Source: an uncultured Mediterraneibacter sp. (GTDB taxonomy: Bacteria > Bacillota > Clostridia > Lachnospirales > Lachnospiraceae). Taken from it: a stretch of DNA of 64,000 nucleotides. Positions 1 to 8,215 of the stretch are shown piece by piece; the stretch's first letter is position 1, and each line of letters opens with the position of its first letter. Below the pieces are notes generated by a model. It had not been told where the DNA came from and searched no databases. It worked only from the letters and a program-made list of their open reading frames with translations. The translations under genes and the position numbers were made by a program. The stretch lies in assembly GCA_934309345.1 (NCBI GenBank), contig CAKRDD010000017.1, positions 1 through 64,000 of the forward strand, given 5' to 3'.

Positions 1-786
1 GATCAGTTCCTTCCGCTTGCGTTTACAGGCTTGTTCACGAACATCGGACTATTTGCACATCTTGTTATCATGTGGTGTGGACCGATCCGTGTACATGTTC
101 AGGGATTGTTTTATGGAGCGCCGTATCATGATGTACCTGCAATGATCGCCTATTTGACAATCCTTATTACAACCGTTAATTTCGTTGTATCTGTGGAAGT
201 GAATTTCTATCCGAAATACCGAAATTATTATAGTTTATTTAATGACAAAGGAGAGATCAAGGATATTCTGCAGGCGGGAAATGAGATGAGAAAGGTCTTA
301 AACATGGAGCTGAAATATACGGCGTTAAAGCAGCTACTTACAACGGCACTGGCTATTTCGATCGGACAGCTGCTTTTGACATATCTTCCGCTTGGATTTA
401 ATGATCTTATGGAAGGATATTTTAGGACACTATGTGTCGGCTATGGACTCTATGCAATTGCTAACACAATGATGCTGATCTTACTTTATTTTACAGATTA
501 CAAGGGAGCATTATTTGCAACAGGAATGTTTGCCGCGTGTACGACGACATTTACCTGTGTGTCTTTCTTTTTCCCACAGGTGTACTATGGATTCGGATTT
601 TTGCTGGGAAGTGCAGTGTTCTTTTTGATCTGTACACTGCGTCTTGGATATTTTATAAAAAAACTTCCGTATTATATTTTGAGTGTACAACCAATCGTGG
701 CGGAAGATAAAACGGGATTCTTCACACGGTTAGGATGTTTTCTGGAAGAGAAAATAGAAAGGGGAGACGAGCTTGAAAAATTATAA
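1..786 (+). CDS. pelG: PelG-like exopolysaccharide transport membrane protein (5' truncated)
   Basis: The reading frame is open from base 1, so the gene begins upstream; about 261 C-terminal residues are present. The visible part is a polytopic membrane protein with roughly six hydrophobic segments and a short charged cytoplasmic tail. It resembles the C-terminal half of PelG, the flippase-like inner-membrane component that moves Pel polysaccharide across the membrane. The call rests on overall resemblance plus context: it overlaps a CotH-type gene followed by VTC and DUF4956 genes, a set I associate with Pel-like loci in Gram-positive gut bacteria. Another MOP-superfamily polysaccharide transporter is the alternative. 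Confidence 0.65.
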   Translation, partial: DQFLPLAFTGLFTNIGLFAHLVIMWCGPIRVHVQGLFYGAPYHDVPAMIAYLTILITTVNFVVSVEVNFYPKYRNYYSLFNDKGEIKDILQAGNEMRKVLNMELKYTALKQLLTTALAISIGQLLLTYLPLGFNDLMEGYFRTLCVGYGLYAIANTMMLILLYFTDYKGALFATGMFAACTTTFTCVSFFFPQVYYGFGFLLGSAVFFLICTLRLGYFIKKLPYYILSVQPIVAEDKTGFFTRLGCFLEEKIERGDELEKL

Positions 787-2551
787 ATCAATTGCACTGG
801 GATGCGCCCTTTTATTAGGAATGTCCTGTTGCCTGACGGGATGTACAGCTTCGGGAAAAACGGGGAATGCATCAAAAACAAAGACAGAGCAACAAGAAAC
901 AATAGAAAAGGCCGAGACACAGGATATCAATGACGTTCATCTTCGAGATAAGGATAGTCTCTATGAAAATGATGACGAGACGAGTGTTGTGACAATGTAT
1001 CTTACCGTTTCTCAAGGGAATTCTTCAGAGGGTACGAATCATACCTGGAAGGAAATCAACAGTTATTCGGCTTATGATTATGACAAGATGGGAGTAGACC
1101 GTTACCAGACAGCGGCGCTCCTCCAGGTTGGAGATGAGTCTGGTCCACAGAGTGGAGAGGTTGGTTACGGTGAAAATGTGCCGAATGCGACGGTGCAGAT
1201 CAGAGGGCAGACTTCAAGCAGTAATGCACAGAAAAATTATAAGATAGAGCTGAAAAAGAATAAAGGAACCTGGCGAGGACAGCGTACGATCAACCTGAAT
1301 AAACACCAGACAGAGGGAATGCGTTTCCGCAATAAGCTGTCTTATGATCTTTTGAAGGGAATCCCACAGCTGATGTCTCTCAGAACCCAGTTTGTGCATT
1401 TATACGTGAGAGATCTTACGGAAGGAAACAGCGCAGAGTTTCAGGATTATGGTTTGTATACGCAGGTGGAGCAGCTTAACAAGACAGGAATGAAGAATCA
1501 TGGAATGGATTCAAATGGGCAGTTGTATAAGATCAATTCATTTGAGTTTTACCGTCAGGAAGATGTGATAAAAAAAGAAGACGATCCCACCTATGATCAG
1601 ACAGCATTTGAGAAGCTTCTGGAGATCAAGGGAGATTCTGACCATACGAAATTGATCGATATGCTTACGGATCTGAATGATAATTCAAAATCGATTGCTA
1701 ATATCCTAGATCAATATTTTGACAGAGAAAATCTGACGTATTGGATGGCTTATCAGATCCTGACCGGGAATGTAGATACGCAGAACCGTAATACATATTT
1801 ATATAGTCCACAGAATTCAAATACCTGGTATTTGATTGCGTGGGACAATGATGGATCATTTATGAGAACGGAATATAGTATTCAAAATCGTTCCGATCAG
1901 GGAAGCTGGGAATGTGGAATCAGTAATTACTGGGGAAATGTTCTTTTTCAGAGATGTCTGCAGTCCGAGGAGTTTCGTGAGGAACTTGATGCGGCAATTC
2001 AGGATCTGAGATCCTATCTCAGCGTAGAGCGGATCAGCAGTATGATAGAGAAATATCGTACAGTGACGCAGAAGTATTTGTATCAGATGCCGGACCAGAT
2101 GAATGCACCGCTGACTGAAGCTCAATATGATACAGTTGCAGCGGCAATCCCTTCCGAGGTGGAACAAAATTATGAACTATACAAGGAAAGTCTGGAAAAG
2201 TCAATGCCATTTTATATCGGAACACCGGTAATCGAGGGAAATACCTTGAAGCTGAACTGGGATGCATCCTATGATTTTGATGCGGAGACGATTACTTATA
2301 CAGTTGAACTGGCGAAAGACTATCAGTTCAATGAGATTGTATTTCGTCAGGATAATATTCAAATTCCGGAAACAGAAACTACAGTTCCGTCAGATGGACA
2401 GTATTTCGTCCGTGTCCGTGCGACAAACGAATCCGGAAAGACGCAGGATGCATTTGATTATTATGTAACCGATGATGGGAAAAACTATGGTATGAAATGC
2501 TTCTACATTACAGGCGGACAAAATGTTGAGGAAGATATTTATGAAGAATGA
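773..2551 (+). CDS. CotH kinase family lipoprotein
   Basis: 592 residues. The N-terminus is a lipoprotein signal (hydrophobic stretch ending in lipobox LTGC, Cys near residue 24), so the protein should be anchored outside the membrane. The body carries CotH-family features: the RGQTSS..K.YKI block around residue 145 and WDNDGSF around residue 360, the latter matching the metal/ATP-binding acidic motif. The C-terminus (from about residue 480) looks like a fibronectin-type beta domain. The start is TTG with an upstream AAAGGGGAG; it overlaps pelG by 14 bases, so the two are translationally coupled. CotH proteins are protein kinases in spore coats; in Pel-like loci the substrate is not known. 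Family assignment is firm, role is inferred. Confidence 0.8.
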   Translation: MKNYKSIALGCALLLGMSCCLTGCTASGKTGNASKTKTEQQETIEKAETQDINDVHLRDKDSLYENDDETSVVTMYLTVSQGNSSEGTNHTWKEINSYSAYDYDKMGVDRYQTAALLQVGDESGPQSGEVGYGENVPNATVQIRGQTSSSNAQKNYKIELKKNKGTWRGQRTINLNKHQTEGMRFRNKLSYDLLKGIPQLMSLRTQFVHLYVRDLTEGNSAEFQDYGLYTQVEQLNKTGMKNHGMDSNGQLYKINSFEFYRQEDVIKKEDDPTYDQTAFEKLLEIKGDSDHTKLIDMLTDLNDNSKSIANILDQYFDRENLTYWMAYQILTGNVDTQNRNTYLYSPQNSNTWYLIAWDNDGSFMRTEYSIQNRSDQGSWECGISNYWGNVLFQRCLQSEEFREELDAAIQDLRSYLSVERISSMIEKYRTVTQKYLYQMPDQMNAPLTEAQYDTVAAAIPSEVEQNYELYKESLEKSMPFYIGTPVIEGNTLKLNWDASYDFDAETITYTVELAKDYQFNEIVFRQDNIQIPETETTVPSDGQYFVRVRATNESGKTQDAFDYYVTDDGKNYGMKCFYITGGQNVEEDIYEE

Positions 2552-3290
2552 TTTATCAAAAGAACGCTTCCGTAATGAGTGGAAATATCTGATCAGTACC
2601 AGTGAGAAAGAATTGCTGGAGCTGAGGATGAAGCATTTGTTGAAAAAAGATCCAAATGCAAAGGGAAATGGTTATATGATCCGCAGTCTCTATTTTGAAG
2701 ATTATTTCAACAGTGCTTATGCGGAAAAAGAGTCGGGTGTCCTGATGCGAAAAAAATATAGGATCCGTATTTATGATTGTAGTGACCGTTCGATCAAACT
2801 GGAACGAAAGAAGAAATTCGGAAGTTATATTTATAAAGAAAGCGCTCCGCTGACAAAAGGAGAATTCTACAGGATTCTTGACGGGGATTATCAATTTTTA
2901 TTAAAGAGTCCCTATCCATTGTGCAGAGAATTTTATGTGGAATGCGTCAGTAATCTTATGCGTCCGCGCACGATCGTTGACTATGACCGTGTACCGTGGA
3001 TCATGGACGAGGGGACAGTCAGGATCACATTTGACAGTGATGTGCGTGCGGCGGTCGGAAGTTATGACATCTTTGATCGGTCTCTTCCGACAATGTCCGT
3101 GCTGGAGCCGGGGAAGCTGGTCATGGAAGTGAAATTCACAGAGATGCTTCCACAAATCGTGCGTGATCTGCTTCCGCCAAATGCACAGGAATTCACAGCA
3201 GTATCGAAATATATACTCTGTTATGAAAAGTCACAGTACTTACATGGGTTTGAATATTGGAATGAAACACAGGAGAGAAAACGATTATGA
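2541..3290 (+). CDS. VTC-domain (polyphosphate polymerase-like) protein
   Basis: 249 residues from the ATG at 2541, chosen over the ATG at 2523 because GAGGAA lies seven bases before it. The protein begins with the RNEWKYLI block typical of the VTC domain and has the basic cluster KLERKKKFGSY near residue 88, followed by acidic strands (E..V, MEVKF near residue 197) that line the tunnel in this triphosphate-tunnel fold. Yeast VTC makes polyphosphate; bacterial relatives are mostly uncharacterised and often sit beside CotH and DUF4956 genes, as here. It overlaps the CotH gene by 11 bases and the next gene by 4, indicating one operon. Catalytic activity is not shown by sequence alone. Confidence 0.82.
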   Translation: MKNDLSKERFRNEWKYLISTSEKELLELRMKHLLKKDPNAKGNGYMIRSLYFEDYFNSAYAEKESGVLMRKKYRIRIYDCSDRSIKLERKKKFGSYIYKESAPLTKGEFYRILDGDYQFLLKSPYPLCREFYVECVSNLMRPRTIVDYDRVPWIMDEGTVRITFDSDVRAAVGSYDIFDRSLPTMSVLEPGKLVMEVKFTEMLPQIVRDLLPPNAQEFTAVSKYILCYEKSQYLHGFEYWNETQERKRL

Positions 3291-3958
3291 GTGTACAAGA
3301 TATGATTAAGAAGTCGGTGCTGGAATCCGGCGTATTTGACAGCTTTAATGCACCGAAGATGGCAATTTCGCTGATCATTGCATTGCTTCTTGGAGCGGTG
3401 ATCTATATGGTTTACAGCAAATTTTATGTAGGGGTGATCTTTTCCAGAAGCTTTGCGGTTACTTTGGTCGGAATGACGCTTCTTACCTGTATGGTTACTC
3501 TGGCGATCAGTACGAACATTGTGATCTCACTTGGTATGGTCGGAGCGTTGTCTATCGTTCGTTTCCGTACAGCGGTGAAAGATCCGATGGATCTGCTCTA
3601 TCTTTTCTGGGCGATCACGACAGGTATCACGACCGGAGCGGGAATGTATCCGTTGGCGCTGATTGCGGCAGTGGTTATGATCCTTATGATCTATCTGTTT
3701 TATCATAAGCAGCAGAAAGGCAGAATCTATATTGCCGTGATCCATTACCAAGGAGATGAGGCCGGTGATGAGATCATCCGCAGCTTTGGCAGGATGAAAT
3801 ATTTCATAAAGTCTAAGACGATGCGTGGGGAGAAAACAGAGATGGCGGTTGAGGTGTTCTGCCGTCAGAATGATCTTGATTTCACGGAGAAGATCCGGAA
3901 GATCACGAATGTAGAAGATATTACATTGATCCAGTATAATGGAGAGTATCACGGATAA
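3287..3958 (+). CDS. DUF4956 family membrane protein
   Basis: 223 residues with an ATGA overlap to the VTC gene. The first ~145 residues contain about four hydrophobic segments and the conserved-looking block SLGMVGALSIVRFRTAVKDP near residue 80, characteristic of DUF4956 proteins. The last ~75 residues form a soluble alpha/beta tail. The function of DUF4956 is unknown; it repeatedly accompanies VTC and CotH proteins, suggesting a membrane partner for them. It ends the operon; no strong terminator is obvious in the 200 bases before the cysK promoter. Confidence 0.78.
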   Translation: MSVQDMIKKSVLESGVFDSFNAPKMAISLIIALLLGAVIYMVYSKFYVGVIFSRSFAVTLVGMTLLTCMVTLAISTNIVISLGMVGALSIVRFRTAVKDPMDLLYLFWAITTGITTGAGMYPLALIAAVVMILMIYLFYHKQQKGRIYIAVIHYQGDEAGDEIIRSFGRMKYFIKSKTMRGEKTEMAVEVFCRQNDLDFTEKIRKITNVEDITLIQYNGEYHG

Positions 3959-4081
3959 AATAAGATTTAGAGAGGGCGTGGACATTTAATGTTCATGCTT
4001 TTTCTTTTTGAAATTTTTTGATCATTTACATCTCCGATCGATATTGTATAATAAAAAATATAGAAAAATATTAAAACATAG

Positions 4082-4110
4082 TTGACAGATGGGTTTTATA
4101 AGTATATAAT
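4082..4110 (+). promoter_or_regulatory. sigma-A promoter of the cysK cluster
   Basis: TTGACA at 4082-4087 and TATAAT at 4105-4110 with a 17-base spacer, a consensus match. It points to a transcription start near 4117, about 53 bases before the cysK start codon. Confidence 0.85.
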
Positions 4111-4128
4111 ACAAATCATCAAAAACAC

Positions 4129-4143
4129 ACCAACTAAGTAGGT
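4129..4143 (+). promoter_or_regulatory. Palindromic operator, probable Rrf2 (CymR-like) site
   Basis: ACCAACTAAGTAGGT is a 15-base palindrome of form ACCwACTwAGTwGGT, broken only at the A/T positions. It lies about 12 bases downstream of the predicted transcription start, where bound repressor would block elongation. A CymR-like Rrf2 gene sits in the same cluster at 6575, so binding by that protein is a reasonable inference. Confidence 0.55.
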
Positions 4144-4169
4144 TAATAAAGAAAGTGAGGATATAGACT

Positions 4170-5102
4170 ATGGCAGCAATTTATAAAGGCACACTTGGAC
4201 TGATTGGAAACACACCACTTGTTGAACCTGTGAATCTAGAAAAAGAGCTTGGACTTGAAGCAACAATTCTTGTAAAGCTTGAGTATCTGAATCCTGCAGG
4301 AAGTGTAAAGGATCGTGTTGCGAAGGCAATGATCGAAGATGCAGAAGAGAAAGGAATCCTGAAAGAAGGTTCTGTTATCATCGAACCTACTTCCGGAAAC
4401 ACAGGAATCGGACTTGCATCGATCGCAGCAGCGAAGGGATACAGAGCGATTCTTACCATGCCAGAGACCATGAGTGTTGAGCGAAGAAATATCCTCAAAG
4501 CATATGGAGCAGAGATCGTACTTACAGAAGGTACAAAGGGAATGAAGGGAGCAATCGCAAAAGCAGAAGAGCTTGCGAAAGAGATTCCGAACAGCTTCAT
4601 CCCTGGACAGTTTGTGAACCCGGCAAACTCCAAGGCACACAGAGAGACAACAGGACCGGAGATCTGGAAAGATACAGATGGAAATGTTGATATCTTTATC
4701 GCCGGTGTTGGTACAGGTGGAACACTGACAGGTGTTGGTGAATATCTGAAGTCCCAGAAACCGGATGTGAAGGTCGTAGCACTTGAGCCGGCAGCATCCC
4801 CAGTGCTTTCCGAAGGAAAAGGCGGACCGCACAAGATTCAGGGAATCGGAGCAGGATTCGTACCGGATGTCCTTAATACAAAGATCTATGATGAGATCTA
4901 CAAAGCAGACAATGACGAAGGATTCAAAGCAGCAAAGCTTCTTGCAAAGACAGAAGGAATTCTGGTAGGTATTTCTTCAGGAGCAGCACTTTCCGGAGCA
5001 ATTGCATATGCGAAGAAACCGGAGAATAAGGGAAAGACAATCGTAGCACTTCTTCCGGACAGCGGAGACAGATACTACTCTACACCACTCTTTACAGAGT
5101 AA
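4170..5102 (+). CDS. cysK: Cysteine synthase A (O-acetylserine sulfhydrylase)
   Basis: 310 residues, full length for the family. It makes L-cysteine from O-acetylserine and sulfide with PLP, in the cytoplasm. The PLP-binding lysine is K47 in NPAGSVKDR, followed by the PTSGNTG phosphate/substrate loop near residue 70 and a GTGGT loop near residue 177. The start ATG has GTGAGG upstream. A consensus promoter and a palindromic operator precede it, and metY and a CymR-like repressor follow, so it is probably induced on sulfur limitation. Confidence 0.95.
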   Translation: MAAIYKGTLGLIGNTPLVEPVNLEKELGLEATILVKLEYLNPAGSVKDRVAKAMIEDAEEKGILKEGSVIIEPTSGNTGIGLASIAAAKGYRAILTMPETMSVERRNILKAYGAEIVLTEGTKGMKGAIAKAEELAKEIPNSFIPGQFVNPANSKAHRETTGPEIWKDTDGNVDIFIAGVGTGGTLTGVGEYLKSQKPDVKVVALEPAASPVLSEGKGGPHKIQGIGAGFVPDVLNTKIYDEIYKADNDEGFKAAKLLAKTEGILVGISSGAALSGAIAYAKKPENKGKTIVALLPDSGDRYYSTPLFTE

Positions 5103-5111
5103 GATTTTAAC

Positions 5112-5135
5112 TTCCGAACAGCTTCGGCTGTGGAA
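5112..5135 (+). other. UUCG-tetraloop hairpin between cysK and metY
   Basis: ACAGC-TTCG-GCTGT with flanking TTCC/GGAA pairing forms a compact stem with a UUCG loop. There is no following U run, so it is not a standard terminator. It may stabilise the upstream mRNA end or tune cysK relative to metY; this role is inferred. Confidence 0.45.
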
Positions 5136-5176
5136 TAAGAATACAAAACAGGAATTAGAAAAAGGAGAATAAACCA

Positions 5177-6484
5177 ATGGCAAAATTAGAGAGAAAAGAC
5201 AGAAATTTTAAATTTGAAACATTACAGCTTCACGTAGGACAGGAGCAGCCGGATCCGGTTACAGATGCAAGAGCAGTACCGATCTACCAGACATCTTCCT
5301 ATGTATTCCGCAACAGCCAGCATGCAGCAGACCGTTTCGGACTGAAAGACGCAGGAAATATTTACGGACGTCTGACAAACCCGACAGAGGATGTATTTGA
5401 GAAGAGAATCGCAGCTCTTGAAGGTGGTACAGCAGCACTTGCAGTAGCATCTGGAGCAGCAGCGATCACATACACGATCGAGAACCTGGCTCAGCAGGGA
5501 GATCACATCGTATCTGCAAAGAACATTTACGGAGGATCTTTCAACCTTCTTGAGCATACACTTCCGAATTATGGAATTACAACAACATTTGTAGACATTT
5601 TCAATCTGGAAGAAGTTGAGAATGCGATCCAGGAGAATACAAAAGCTGTTTACATCGAGACACTTGGTAACCCGAACTCAGATGTAGTTGATATCGAAGC
5701 AATCGCAAATATCGCACATAAGCATAAAATCCCGCTTGTTGTAGATAATACATTTGCAACACCTTATCTTGTAAGACCGATCGAGTACGGTGCTGACATT
5801 GTTGTTCACTCTGCTACAAAGTTCATTGGTGGACATGGAACAACAATCGGTGGAGTTATCATCGAGGGTGGTAAGTTCGACTGGGAGGCTTCAGGAAAGT
5901 TCCCTTCACTGACAGATCCAAACCCAAGCTACCACGGCATCAGCTTTACAAAAGCTTGCGGACCGGCAGCATTTGTTACAAAGATCAGAGCAATTCTCTT
6001 AAGAGATACAGGAGCAACAATTTCTCCAATCAGTTCCTTTATCTTCCTTCAGGGACTTGAGACACTTTCCCTCCGTGTAGAGCGTCATGTGGAAAATGCA
6101 CTGAAGGTTGTTGAGTATCTGAATAATCATCCACAGGTTGAGAGAGTACATCATCCATCTGTAGATCCAGATCCGAAGCAGCAGGAACTTTATAAGAAAT
6201 ATTTCCCGAACGGTGGTGGATCAATCTTCACATTTGAGATCAAGGGAGATTCTGCAAAGGCTCAGGAATTCATTGACAACCTGGAACTGTTCTCACTGCT
6301 TGCAAATGTAGCTGATGTGAAATCACTTGTTATCCACCCGGCTACAACAACACACAGCCAGTGCACAGAGGAAGAGCTTCTGGATCAGGGAATTAAGCCA
6401 AATACAATCCGTCTGTCCATCGGTACAGAGAATATTGATGATATCATTCAGGATCTGGATGAAGCATTCAAAGCAATTCAGTAA
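5177..6484 (+). CDS. metY: O-acetylhomoserine sulfhydrylase (aminocarboxypropyltransferase)
   Basis: 435 residues, the length expected for the O-acetylhomoserine/O-acetylserine sulfhydrylase branch of the Cys/Met metabolism PLP family, which is longer than cystathionine synthases. It forms homocysteine from O-acetylhomoserine and sulfide. Visible signatures are the N-terminal FETLQLHVGQEQPDP, the YGRLTNPT loop, and HSATKFIGGHG around residue 210 with the PLP lysine. It follows cysK by 74 bases with AAAAGGAG before the ATG. The pair supplies both sulfur amino acids by direct sulfhydrylation. Confidence 0.93.
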   Translation: MAKLERKDRNFKFETLQLHVGQEQPDPVTDARAVPIYQTSSYVFRNSQHAADRFGLKDAGNIYGRLTNPTEDVFEKRIAALEGGTAALAVASGAAAITYTIENLAQQGDHIVSAKNIYGGSFNLLEHTLPNYGITTTFVDIFNLEEVENAIQENTKAVYIETLGNPNSDVVDIEAIANIAHKHKIPLVVDNTFATPYLVRPIEYGADIVVHSATKFIGGHGTTIGGVIIEGGKFDWEASGKFPSLTDPNPSYHGISFTKACGPAAFVTKIRAILLRDTGATISPISSFIFLQGLETLSLRVERHVENALKVVEYLNNHPQVERVHHPSVDPDPKQQELYKKYFPNGGGSIFTFEIKGDSAKAQEFIDNLELFSLLANVADVKSLVIHPATTTHSQCTEEELLDQGIKPNTIRLSIGTENIDDIIQDLDEAFKAIQ

Positions 6485-6519
6485 ATAACAATCAGAGAAA
6501 ACAGAAAAATCTGTGAGAA

Positions 6520-6546
6520 GTAGGAGCAGTAAAAAACTGCTCCTAC
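6520..6546 (+). other. 11-bp hairpin between metY and the Rrf2 regulator
   Basis: GTAGGAGCAGT (6520-6530) pairs perfectly with ACTGCTCCTAC (6536-6546) around an A5 loop. No U run follows, so it is unlikely to be an efficient intrinsic terminator. It could be an mRNA-stabilising or attenuating structure that separates enzyme and regulator expression. Confidence 0.5.
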
Positions 6547-6574
6547 AGTGCTTAGAAGAAAGGAGTAGAAGCGT

Positions 6575-7018
6575 TTGAAATTATCAAAGAAAAGCAGATA
6601 TGGGCTGCGTGCCCTTATCGATCTGGCGGTGAATTCAAGAACAGAACTGGTTTCATTAGGAAGTATCGCACAGAGAAATGATATTTCCGCCCAATATCTT
6701 GAGCATGTATTTTCAGCCCTTCGCAAGGCTCATATTGTAAAAAGTATGAAAGGTTCCCAAGGAGGGTATTTTCTTGAGAGAGATCCGAAAGAAATCACGG
6801 TTGCACAGATCGTGGAGGCACTGGAAGGAACTTATGATCTGGAAGATGAAGTTGATCGAAATAATGTGGGACGTGGAGATCAGGAAGCAATCCAGCACTT
6901 GATCATTGACCGGATCAATGATTGTGTCCAGGAGATTCTGGAAGATGTGACGCTTAAGGATCTTGTGGATGCATACGAAGGATATCAGGATTCCGTTGAG
7001 GGAATGTACTATATTTAA
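6575..7018 (+). CDS. cymR: Rrf2-family regulator, CymR-like (cysteine metabolism repressor)
   Basis: 147 residues starting at a TTG with AAAGGAG nine bases upstream. The N-terminal winged helix (KSRYGLRALIDLAV, recognition helix ISAQYLEHVFSALR, wing KGSQGGYFL) is the Rrf2 fold. Unlike IscR or NsrR it has no three-cysteine cluster, only one cysteine (in NDCVQEI), and it ends in MYYI, resembling the MFYI end of Bacillus CymR. CymR acts with CysK as a cysteine-sensing repressor; the adjacent cysK, metY and lyase genes fit. The likely operator is the palindrome at 4129-4143. Confidence 0.78.
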   Translation: MKLSKKSRYGLRALIDLAVNSRTELVSLGSIAQRNDISAQYLEHVFSALRKAHIVKSMKGSQGGYFLERDPKEITVAQIVEALEGTYDLEDEVDRNNVGRGDQEAIQHLIIDRINDCVQEILEDVTLKDLVDAYEGYQDSVEGMYYI

Positions 7019-7052
7019 CAGAGAAGGAACGTAAGGAGCAGAGACAGACAGC

Positions 7053-8204
7053 ATGGCAGAAAAGTATCAATTTGAAACACGATGTATTCACGGGGACGGA
7101 GGATTTGTAGAGGAGCATCCGTACGGAGCAGTCTCCGTTCCCATTTTTCAGACAGCAACTTTTGCACACCCGGGAATCGGGAAAAGTACAGGATATGATT
7201 ATTCCCGTGAGAGCAATCCGACACGGTATGAATTAGAAAGCGTAATGTCCTCTCTGGAAGGAGCGGATGACAGTATTGCGTGTTCGACAGGAATGGCGGC
7301 AATTGGAATCTGCCTGGAGCTTTTCGGAGAAGGAGATCATATTTTATGTACGGAAGATTTGTACGGCGGAACTGTGCGAATGTTTGAAAGTATTGGTGAA
7401 AAGCGCGGACTAAAGTTTTCTTATGTAGATACTTCAGACATTGATCTTGTGAGAAAGAACATCCGGAAAGAGACAAAGGCACTTTATATTGAAACACCAA
7501 GCAATCCAACGATGAGAATCACAGATTTTGCAGAGATGAGAAAGCTTGCGGATGAATTCGGGTTACTGATTCTTGAGGATAATACATTTCTTTCTCCTTA
7601 TTTCCAGAAACCGCTGCAGTTAGGTGCCGATATTGTCGTACATAGCGGAACAAAATTCCTTGGAGGACACAATGATGTTCTTGCAGGATTTGTCTGTGTC
7701 AAAGGAAAAGAATTGTCGGAAAAACTGCGTTATACATATAAGACGGTCGGTTGTAGTCTGTCTCCGTTTGACAGTTTCCTTGTGCTTCGCGGAATCAAGA
7801 CTTTGTCAGTGCGTCTGGAGCGTCAGCAGGAGAATGCGAAGAAGATTGCACTTTGGCTGAAAAAAAGACCGGAAGTGACAGAAGTTTATTATCCGGGGCT
7901 GGAAGATCATCCGGGTTACGAGGTGAACCGGAAACAGGCAACAGGAGCCGGAAGTATGCTTTCTTTCCGTGTAGATACGGTGGAACGTACAAGGAAGATT
8001 CTTGAAAGTGTGAAATTAATCTCTTATGCGGAGAGTCTTGGCGGTGTAGAATCGCTGATCACATATCCGATGCTCCAGACACACGGTGATGTACCGGTGG
8101 AGATAAGAGAACGTCTTGGAATCACAGAAGATTTCCTTAGAATGTCTGTTGGGATTGAAAATGCTGAAGATCTGATCGCAGACCTGGAACAGGCATTTCA
8201 ATAA
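7053..8204 (+). CDS. Trans-sulfuration PLP enzyme (cystathionine gamma-synthase/lyase type)
   Basis: 383 residues, the normal size for MetB/MccB/MetC-type enzymes. Signatures are the N-terminal TRCIHGD, the YSRESNPTR loop, and HSGTKFLGGHND near residue 203 with the PLP lysine. Members include cystathionine gamma-synthase, gamma-lyase and beta-lyase, which sequence does not separate cleanly. Its place 35 bases after the CymR-like gene and 12 before a MalY/PatB-type beta-lyase suggests conversion between homocysteine, cystathionine and cysteine. Confidence 0.88.
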   Translation: MAEKYQFETRCIHGDGGFVEEHPYGAVSVPIFQTATFAHPGIGKSTGYDYSRESNPTRYELESVMSSLEGADDSIACSTGMAAIGICLELFGEGDHILCTEDLYGGTVRMFESIGEKRGLKFSYVDTSDIDLVRKNIRKETKALYIETPSNPTMRITDFAEMRKLADEFGLLILEDNTFLSPYFQKPLQLGADIVVHSGTKFLGGHNDVLAGFVCVKGKELSEKLRYTYKTVGCSLSPFDSFLVLRGIKTLSVRLERQQENAKKIALWLKKRPEVTEVYYPGLEDHPGYEVNRKQATGAGSMLSFRVDTVERTRKILESVKLISYAESLGGVESLITYPMLQTHGDVPVEIRERLGITEDFLRMSVGIENAEDLIADLEQAFQ

Positions 8205-8215
8205 AAGGAGTAAAA

